From the NCBI GenBank assembly GCA_020636005.1, contig JACJYR010000008.1:61289-125288 (forward strand): a DNA stretch of 64,000 nucleotides, read 5' to 3'. This stretch comes from Lewinellaceae bacterium (GTDB lineage: Bacteria > Bacteroidota > Bacteroidia > Chitinophagales > Saprospiraceae). Made by a program: the position numbers and the translations under genes. Within the stretch, counting starts at the first letter, position 1. Each line of letters opens with the position of its first letter. Under the pieces are notes generated by a model. It was not told the origin of the DNA. It saw only the letters and a list, made by a program, of their open reading frames with translations, and made no database searches. Below are positions 58,175-64,000 of the stretch, piece after piece.

Positions 58175-58342
58175 TTGAAAAAACAAATCTCCATACCAGA
58201 AACACTGGCTGCCCTGCGCCAACTGCCGCCAGAAGTCAGCCTCGAAAAAGTGCAGCGATGGGTGCGTCAACAGCCCCCTGTCAACCTGCGGGATCGACAC
58301 TGGTTGAAGGTGTTTTGGGACTATTTTTTTTCAAATAACTAA
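58175..58342 (+). CDS. Small 55-residue protein after the ECF sigma gene
   Basis: The frame reads LKKQISIPETLAALRQLPPE and then VSLEKVQRWVRQQPP to YFFSNN, with a TTG at 58175 as the only possible start. It is helical with a PPE turn and rich in Q, R and W; the codon use resembles the neighbouring genes. A basic short protein in this place could be a small sigma-linked regulator. No family is recognised and expression is unproven. Confidence 0.5.
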   Translation: MKKQISIPETLAALRQLPPEVSLEKVQRWVRQQPPVNLRDRHWLKVFWDYFFSNN

Positions 58343-58362
58343 ACCTAAGTAGGCAGGTCGGG

Positions 58363-58484
58363 AAGTGTTTAGGTGTTTGTGTGTTTAGGTGTTTTTAGGG
58401 TCTGGTTTTCAACGGTTTCAGGTTCGTTCACACGATACTGGAATACCCCGCAAAACACACAAACACTTAAACACGCAAACACCC
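58363..58484. repeat. Inverted repeat of GTGTTTAGGTGTTTG words
   Basis: The left arm (58363-58400) iterates AAGTGTTTAGGTGTTTGTGT; the right arm (58451-58484) iterates AAAACACACAAACACTTAAA. It lies in the gap before clpP, so the clpP leader would contain a long hairpin if transcription begins upstream. Confidence 0.75.
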
Positions 58485-58517
58485 CTATGTGCGAACGCTT
58501 TGCTAAAATCACTGCAA

Positions 58518-59183
58518 ATGGAATTCCTGAAATACGCCACCAAACACATCGGCCTGGGCCGGATGCACCTCGAAAAGTACATGGCTGCGGGCATCCCCGG
58601 CATTTACAATTTTACCCCTGCCGTCATCGAAGAGCGCCAATTGAACGTTGCTCAAATGGACGTTTTTTCCCGCCTGATGATGGACCGCATCATCTTCCTC
58701 GGCAGGCCCGTGGACGACTATGTGGCCAACGTCATACAGGCGCAGCTCCTCTTCCTCGATTCCACCGACCCGAAGCGGGACATCCAGATGTACATCAACA
58801 GCCCCGGCGGCTCGGTGACGGCAGGGCTTGGCATTTTCGACACCATGAATTATATCCATGCGGACGTGGCGACCATCTGCACCAGCATGGCCGCTTCGAT
58901 GGCCGCCAACCTGCTGGCCTCCGGCCAAAAAGGCAAACGCACCTGCCTGCCGCACAGCCGGGTGATGATCCACCAGCCCAGCGGTGGGATGCAGGGGCAG
59001 GTCACGGAAATGGAAATTGCTTACCGGCTGATCAAGGATTTGCAAAGGGAACTCAATGAAATTTTGGCAAAAAACACAGGGCAACCGATTGAAAAAATAT
59101 TGGCGGATAGCGATCGGGACAACTGGATGACGGCATTGGAAGCGAAGTTCTATGGCATAGTTGACGAGGTGTTGACCAGTTAA
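58518..59183 (+). CDS. clpP: ATP-dependent Clp protease proteolytic subunit
   Basis: A 221-residue serine peptidase that forms the tetradecameric chamber of ClpAP/ClpXP. Catalytic residues are Ser127 in TSMAASMAANLL, His152 in VMIHQPSGG, and the acid in the DSDRD cluster (197-201). The N-terminal part and RRLMMDRIIFLG-like core (SRLMMDRIIFLG) are typical of Bacteroidota. The ATG at 58518 removes residues encoded by the palindrome upstream. No clpX gene follows. Confidence 0.95.
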   Translation: MEFLKYATKHIGLGRMHLEKYMAAGIPGIYNFTPAVIEERQLNVAQMDVFSRLMMDRIIFLGRPVDDYVANVIQAQLLFLDSTDPKRDIQMYINSPGGSVTAGLGIFDTMNYIHADVATICTSMAASMAANLLASGQKGKRTCLPHSRVMIHQPSGGMQGQVTEMEIAYRLIKDLQRELNEILAKNTGQPIEKILADSDRDNWMTALEAKFYGIVDEVLTS

Positions 59184-59487
59184 AGTTGGTTGCCTGTTAC
59201 CCAGGCTCCCCGGTGGGGTGTATGCCGGTATGCCCCTGGAAGCGGCATGGCATTGGAGCAGAACCAGGCTGGATTTTACTTTACTGAAAAGGGGTAGCTG
59301 ACTTGCAAAAACCCATTTTTTATGAAAAGCCAACTTTGCGCAGTTGCCAAAAGCACAAAAAGCTCCTTATCTTTCGCCCTTGTTCCACCTGAAATACTGT
59401 TGTTCCTTTTTGTTTTGGCACAAACGCCAAAGCGTTGAAATGCCATCAAACACCTACGCCAACCTGTTGATCAAATCCTGTTAAAAC
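59184..59487. other. Gene-free stretch, 304 bases
   Basis: It lies between clpP and the cytochrome-like gene, same strand. A GC-rich part (59205-59250) is followed by AT-rich sequence. No promoter with both boxes, repeat or frame was recognised. Confidence 0.4.
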
Positions 59488-59880
59488 ATGAAAAAGTATC
59501 TTCTTGGAGCCGTAACGGCTATCTTAATTTTACCTGTACTTACCCTGCTTCCTTCCTGCGGAAACGACGGTGATGACCCAACCACCTGCAATACTTCCAA
59601 TGTCAGCTTTGCAAAAGATATAGCGCCTATCATTTCCAGTGAATGTGCGGGCGTTGAATGCCATACGGGCAGCAATCCGCTGAGCGGCCACCCGTTCAAC
59701 GACTATGCAGGCGTGAAAGCCCAGGTAGATGCCCAAAAATTGTACGGATCAGTAGCACAGTTGCAAGGCTTTCTGCCCATGCCCAGGAAAAACGATGGCA
59801 CTGGCGGCACGTACAAACTCAAGGACTGCGAAATAGCGCAGATAAAGGCCTGGGTGGATGCGGGGGCACCGAATAATTAG
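59488..59880 (+). CDS. Cytochrome-c-like lipoprotein with a CX4CH motif
   Basis: A 130-residue protein. The lipoprotein signal ends LTLLPSC (Cys24). The rest matches small Bacteroidota cytochrome-like domains: VSFAKDIAPIISSECAGVEC, then HTGSNPLSGHPFNDYAGVKA, and LKDCEIAQIKAWVDAGAPNN at the end. The heme site reads C-A-G-V-E-C-H, four residues between the cysteines rather than two. A later Met (LPMPRK) may be the axial ligand. Whether heme is attached is uncertain. Confidence 0.82.
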   Translation: MKKYLLGAVTAILILPVLTLLPSCGNDGDDPTTCNTSNVSFAKDIAPIISSECAGVECHTGSNPLSGHPFNDYAGVKAQVDAQKLYGSVAQLQGFLPMPRKNDGTGGTYKLKDCEIAQIKAWVDAGAPNN

Positions 59881-60483
59881 GCAAGGAAATTTTTTGGAAC
59901 TCCTCTAAAACTATGCGTTTCAGGATATGCCCCGGAAGGTAGCATGCTTTCCACTGGCCCGTACGGGCGTTGCCGTTTTGGCTCTGTAATGGGCTATTTT
60001 TTTGGCAATGGTAAAGCCAAGGGCCGGAGAACTCATCTTTTGCCATGTTGCCCGTTGCCTGCACCAGTGTAAGAAAGGAAACGGTATTGCAGCAGGTTCG
60101 TTTGGCACAAACTTTGGCATTCCTCAACCGTTTCGTGAAATATTTTATTTCACCCTGAAATCAGCCGAATTCATTTTCAAATTTGTTGATAAAAACAAAT
60201 GCTCTTATGAGGGATTGAATCCAATTCATTCTTTTGCTTCAATTCCGAATAACATACTGCTTCAAACACAGTTTAAGCATCCTCTTTTTGGAGCAAACTG
60301 AGAGTAGTTTACATCATACCTTATCTTACCTAAACGATCCAACTCCTCTTGCTTGCATCTGGAAAATCTGTGGGTGGTGCTTTACTGCCAGGATATGCTG
60401 ACCGGTCACGGGCATCAAAAAGTGAACCCGGTTTCGCTTGAAACGTATGTTGAAGGGCGGCACATTGGCAAGAAATCAATTTA
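59881..60483. other. Gene-free stretch with a possible gene remnant
   Basis: No intact gene. In one forward frame, 60311-60483 reads without stops and contains LENLWVVLYCQDMLTGHGHQ, ending at a TAG formed by the edge of repeat copy G. It has no start codon in a credible place and no family match was recalled. It may be a decayed gene end. Confidence 0.35.
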
Positions 60484-60582
60484 GGATCGAAGAAAAAATA
60501 AGATGACTATTTTATTTTTAAAAAACCCTTCCAGTACTGGGGTTTCAAAATCAAAATGGTGAAGTTATTTTTTCATCGTTAC
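60484..60582 (-). mobile_element. MITE-like repeat, copy G
   Basis: 99 bases, GGATCGAAGAAAAAATAAG to TTTTTTCATCGTTAC. A TA precedes it (60482-60483); the far side is TTA, so the duplication is imperfect. It belongs to the AGTCAT subtype (GATGACTATTTTATTTTTA) with the AACCC/GGGTT hairpin. Confidence 0.8.
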
Positions 60583-61303
60583 TTAATAAAAATAGTTTTG
60601 ATTTCCGCAGGGAAGGTTTGGAAGGGCTTTTTTGATACAGTGCTTTAAAGTGCGGCGTGTGGTTTTCAAAAAAGGATTTCAATATATCCCTTCTTAATTT
60701 TTTGTTTTGGCATTAACGTGTTGAAGTATATTTGGGAAGAGTGCATTCAAACAAAATTTATGTGTTGTTTTATGAAAATCGTTCAAGTTTTTGCGCCACG
60801 TAAATGGAACTTGAGTTAGCACTCTTTCTTTTTTTCCTGGTCTTTTCGTTGGCCGAAATGGCACACCAACTTGTTTTTAATTGTAAACTACCCTCAGGAT
60901 CAATGCGTGAGAAGGGGGCCCACACCAGCAGCATGGTATGCAGAAACCATGTTGGAAAATTTTTCTGAAAAAGCTTTCTACCAGAAATCAAGCCAATCTA
61001 AGGCAAACAAAAAATGAATCGTGGCCCAACCAGTAAGAAATCGATAAGAAAGGGTTGTGCTTTCGAAAAAAACCACCCGTGTCTTAGCGCCTGTCAAAGC
61101 TTTTACCAGCCCAGTATTTTACTACCCACCCACCACCGTCCTATTGCTGCTGCGGCTTGTATTCTACTGCAATTGTGAACTACAAGCTGCCCGATCCGTT
61201 ATTATTTCACTATTTTTGAACCTTCACCGGGCGCAAGAGGCCACCCCTGGCCGCGCCGACGTTTTATTAACCAGCTAACAGCCTGAATTTCAATATCTCC
61301 TAA
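60583..61303. other. Upstream region of ftsH, gene-free
   Basis: AT-rich sequence with no recognised gene or RNA. TATTTTTG at 61211-61218 matches the -7 consensus, 85 bases before the ftsH ATG, with no good -33 partner. Open frames in 60770-61280 look like chance. Confidence 0.45.
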
Positions 61304-63247
61304 ATGGCAAAACAGACTCCTCCACGCGGCAACCCGCCGCCCGACAAACCCGAAAACCGCAATTTCTTCGGGGGCAAAAATTTCTCCTGGATCTACTTCG
61401 CGCTCATTGCTATCTTATTGTGGCAAGTTTCCTATTCGTTTTTTCAACCTAAAGCCGACGAAATCCCCTTGTCGAGGTTCAGGCAGGAAATGCTGACCAG
61501 CCAGGACATCCAAAAGATTGTCGTCATCAACAAAGAGAAGGCGGAAGTTTACATCAAAAAAGAAAAGCTCGGGCAGGGGCCTTATGCCAAAATTCCCGCC
61601 GACCAGCCAGGCCCGCACTACGAAGTGGCCATCGGTTCGGTCGAGAATTTTGAAAAAACGCTGGAAGAAGCACAACGGGACGTGCCTGTTGACAAGCGCA
61701 TTGAAATCAGCTACGAGCAGCGCACCGACTGGGGCAGCACCATCCTGGCCTGGGCATTGCCACTGCTGATCATCATCGGCCTGTGGGTGTTCATCATCAA
61801 CCGAATGCGGCCCGGCGGGGCTGGCGGCATGAACCCCTTCGACTTTGGAAAGTCGTCGGCGCAGGCCTACAAAAAAGACATCAGCAGCGTCAACTTCGAC
61901 GACATCGCCGGGCTGGAAGAGGTGAAAGTAGAAGTGCGGGAGGTCGTTGACTTTTTAAAAAACCCGGAAAAATATACCAAGCTGGGGGCAAAGATCCCGA
62001 AGGGTGTCCTCCTGGTAGGCCCTCCCGGCACAGGAAAGACCCTGTTGGCAAGGGCAGTGGCCGGCGAGGCGGGCGTACCGTTTTTCAACATGTCGGGTTC
62101 GGAGTTTGTCGAAATGTTCGTGGGCGTGGGCGCTTCCCGGGTGCGGGATCTGTTCAAAAAAGCCAAGGCCAGTTCGCCGAGCATCATATTCATTGATGAA
62201 ATTGACGCCATTGGCCGCAGCCGCGGCAGGGCGGCCTCTTTCCAGTCGAACGACGAGCGGGAGAACACCCTCAACCAGTTGCTCACCGAAATGGACGGTT
62301 TCGGCGCCAATGCCGGCGTCATCGTGCTGGCCGCCACCAACCGCGGGGAAATCCTGGACCGGGCGCTGCTCCGGCCCGGCCGTTTCGACCGCCAAATCTA
62401 CCTCGACCTGCCCACCCTGTCCGAGCGCAAGGCCATCTTCAGGGTGCATACCAAGCCGCTCAAACTGGACAATGACATCAACCTCGATACCCTCGCTTCC
62501 CAAACGCCCGGCTTTTCAGGGGCCGATATTGCCAACATCTGCAACGAAGCCGCCCTCATAGCCGCCCGGCGGGGCCAGGAATCTGTGGGCATGAAAGATT
62601 TTCATGACGCCACCGACCGGGTGGTGGCTGGCCTGGAGAAAAAAAGTAAGATACTCTCCGACCGGGAAAAACGGACGGTGGCCTACCACGAGGCTGGCCA
62701 CGCCACCGTGAGCTGGTACCTGCCCAATGCGGACGCTTTGCTCAAAGTTTCCATCGTGCCCAGGGGCCGTTCTTTGGGCGCTGCCTGGTACCTGCCACAG
62801 GAGCAGTCGCTTTACTCCAAAGCACAGTTTACCGACAGGATCTGCGCAGCCCTCGGCGGCAGGGCGGCCGAAGAGGTCGTTTTTGGGGAAATAACTTCCG
62901 GCGCATTGGACGACCTGGAGAAGGTGACCAAACAGGCCTATATGATGGTCGCCTACTACGGCCTCAACGACGAGATAGGCAACATCAGTTTCTACGACAG
63001 CACAGGCCGCAACGAGCAGATGTTCCAAAAACCCTACAGCGAAGCGACAGCCAAAAAAATAGACGACGAGGTAAGCAAACTGGTGGAACAGGCCTATGAG
63101 CGCACCAAATCAATGCTCATCGAGCACCGGGACGAGATGAATAAACTAGCAGAGCGGCTCCTGGAAAAAGAAGTGGTCTTCCAGCAGGATTTGGAAGAAA
63201 TCTTCGGAAGTCGGCCGGTGGAGGCCCCGGCCAAAGTGATCGTTTGA
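61304..63247 (+). CDS. ftsH: ATP-dependent zinc metalloprotease FtsH
   Basis: A 647-residue membrane AAA protease. Two membrane segments (about 28-45 and 148-167) flank a periplasmic domain. The AAA module has Walker [13 protein letters not shown], Walker [12 protein letters not shown] and the second region of homology [29 protein letters not shown]. The protease site is HEAGH (about 463-467) with a later Asp in [11 protein letters not shown]. The end is short and acidic. Length and order are normal. It degrades membrane and short-lived cytosolic proteins. Confidence 0.96.
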   Translation: MAKQTPPRGNPPPDKPENRNFFGGKNFSWIYFALIAILLWQVSYSFFQPKADEIPLSRFRQEMLTSQDIQKIVVINKEKAEVYIKKEKLGQGPYAKIPADQPGPHYEVAIGSVENFEKTLEEAQRDVPVDKRIEISYEQRTDWGSTILAWALPLLIIIGLWVFIINRMRPGGAGGMNPFDFGKSSAQAYKKDISSVNFDDIAGLEEVKVEVREVVDFLKNPEKYTKLGAKIPKGVLLVGPPGTGKTLLARAVAGEAGVPFFNMSGSEFVEMFVGVGASRVRDLFKKAKASSPSIIFIDEIDAIGRSRGRAASFQSNDERENTLNQLLTEMDGFGANAGVIVLAATNRGEILDRALLRPGRFDRQIYLDLPTLSERKAIFRVHTKPLKLDNDINLDTLASQTPGFSGADIANICNEAALIAARRGQESVGMKDFHDATDRVVAGLEKKSKILSDREKRTVAYHEAGHATVSWYLPNADALLKVSIVPRGRSLGAAWYLPQEQSLYSKAQFTDRICAALGGRAAEEVVFGEITSGALDDLEKVTKQAYMMVAYYGLNDEIGNISFYDSTGRNEQMFQKPYSEATAKKIDDEVSKLVEQAYERTKSMLIEHRDEMNKLAERLLEKEVVFQQDLEEIFGSRPVEAPAKVIV

Positions 63248-63312
63248 ACGGGCTGATAAAGTTATTGACGTTTCCCGCTGTTATACTAAAACACGGATGG
63301 CTTTGTCGGGTT

Positions 63313-63389
63313 GCTATTAGCTGTTGGCAGTTAACCATTGGCTATTGCCAAAAGCCAAAAGCCAAAAGCCAAAAGCCAACAGCCAACAG
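63313..63389. repeat. Heptamer tandem CCAAAAG x4-5 within an inverted repeat
   Basis: GCTGTTGGCAGTTAACCATTG (from 63320) is the left arm. AAAAGCCAAAAGCCAAAAGCC and then CAACAGCCAACAG (to 63389) is the right arm, with exact 7-base period. The same words appear at the centre of the palindrome at 8620-8650. Confidence 0.8.
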
Positions 63390-63805
63390 TATAGCTTTTG
63401 GTCTTGGCTATGGGTTTTCCGCCAAAAGTTAAGACTGGGAAGTATATAGATGGTCGCATTGAAAATTAATACAGCAGTTACTACAAGTTGCTTCCCGGCA
63501 AACTGAAAGCTTTGAATTGGCAAGCGGGGAAGGACAACTGAAAATGCCCGGAAAGATCAGGTTGCTTTGGCTTCTTTCCTGTACACCACCCTTTTCTGGC
63601 CAAGCATTAATTTTGTGCAGCTTTGAACAAAAACTATTTCTCTCAGTTTTTTGAGTAGCTTTCATGCTGTTGAAAGCTTAGGGTGTTAAAACAGATGGCT
63701 AACAGATAGCCGCAAGAAGTATAAAAAATAGGCCCTTAGTCGGCGTAAAACAACAATTTTTTCCCGCCCAGGGCCATAAAGATTTGGTTTTTTGGGGTTA
63801 AATGG

Positions 63806-63839
63806 CGGCTGCCCCCTCGTGGGGTGGCCGTCTTTTTTA
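63806..63839. terminator. Hairpin with T-tract in the terminal gene-free stretch
   Basis: GGCGGCTGCCCC pairs imperfectly with GGGGTGGCCGTC across CTCGT, followed by TTTTTTAT. It lies 560 bases after ftsH and may end a gene outside this window. The remainder of 63248-64000 contains no recognisable gene. Confidence 0.5.
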
Positions 63840-64000
63840 TGCGCTCCATACACGGCATAAAATCCTTCCTGCCCCGGCCAGCTTTGTTCCACAAATTATC
63901 ATCGCGACTTACAACTCGCCTGCACAGATCTTGTGCACATCCATTGGATTTTTGCCTTTACCTGTTGGCAATAGCCAAAAGCGAACGGCGAGAAGTATAA

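Noticed and set aside
58389..58517. 43-residue extension of ClpP
   Set aside because: Encoded by the iterated palindrome; the ATG at 58518 matches the normal ClpP N-terminus.
60002..60301. 99-codon frame after the cytochrome-like gene
   Set aside because: No motif, no promoter, composition unlike neighbours; treated as gene-free.
61057..61278. 73-codon frame before ftsH
   Set aside because: It has no recognisable domain and overlaps the likely ftsH promoter region.
63686..63892. 68-codon frame near the right edge
   Set aside because: It runs through a terminator-like hairpin and shows no domain.

Overview
The window looks like Bacteroidota chromosome, probably Saprospiraceae or a relative. 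The grounds are a type IX secretion (T9SS) C-terminal sorting domain, repeated LytS-type kinase/LytTR regulator pairs, an ECF sigma/FecR pair, TonB outer-membrane proteins, and promoters of the Bacteroidota form TTTG-N19-TAnnTTTG. Species cannot be fixed by reading alone. No tRNA, rRNA or CRISPR array was seen.

Layout. 0-9.6 kb: end of a LytTR regulator, its LytS-type kinase, a DegP protease, small membrane and secreted proteins, an HNH endonuclease gene split by a small mobile element, a K+ channel coupled to a GMC oxidoreductase, and an SGNH hydrolase. 9.7-16.9 kb: a 1466-residue T9SS-exported HYR-repeat protein, a patatin, a MarR regulator and a pseudouridine synthase. 16.9-25.3 kb: a plasmid-like module (IS4 element, Rep_3 initiator, about 14 iterons, ParA and a small ribbon-helix-helix partner) lying between two directly oriented copies of one repeat; it also carries a LytS/LytTR pair. 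25.3-37.4 kb: GNAT, PAP2, a phosphoesterase/outer-membrane-barrel fusion, a GH3 glycosidase, a TonB receptor and another LytS/LytTR pair. 37.6-40.2 kb: Rpn-type nuclease and altronate dehydratase. 40.3-50.9 kb: a minus-strand L-arabinose operon (GH51, araB, araD, araA, mutarotase, SSS symporter, HAD phosphatase) with a strong promoter at its head and a DUF559 nuclease gene inserted between two palindromic repeats. 51.3-64 kb: ECF sigma/FecR, KilA-N protein, dimethylargininase-like enzyme, plug-only lipoprotein, methyltransferase, peptidase-like lipoprotein, second ECF sigma factor, ClpP, cytochrome-like lipoprotein and FtsH.

The arabinose genes form a coherent pathway: arabinofuranosidase releases arabinose, the symporter imports it, the mutarotase interconverts anomers, and AraA/AraB/AraD take it to xylulose 5-phosphate.

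The most unusual content is between the genes. (1) A roughly 100-110 bp TA-flanked repeat occurs seven times; one copy splits the HNH gene at a site that can be reconstructed to the base, one copy was itself hit by the IS4 element, and several copies supply stop codons and terminator-like hairpins. (2) Many gene boundaries carry a large imperfect palindrome whose arms are iterations of a short word specific to that locus. (3) A separate palindromic element with GCCCCTGACCCCT ends brackets the DUF559 nuclease gene inside the arabinose operon.
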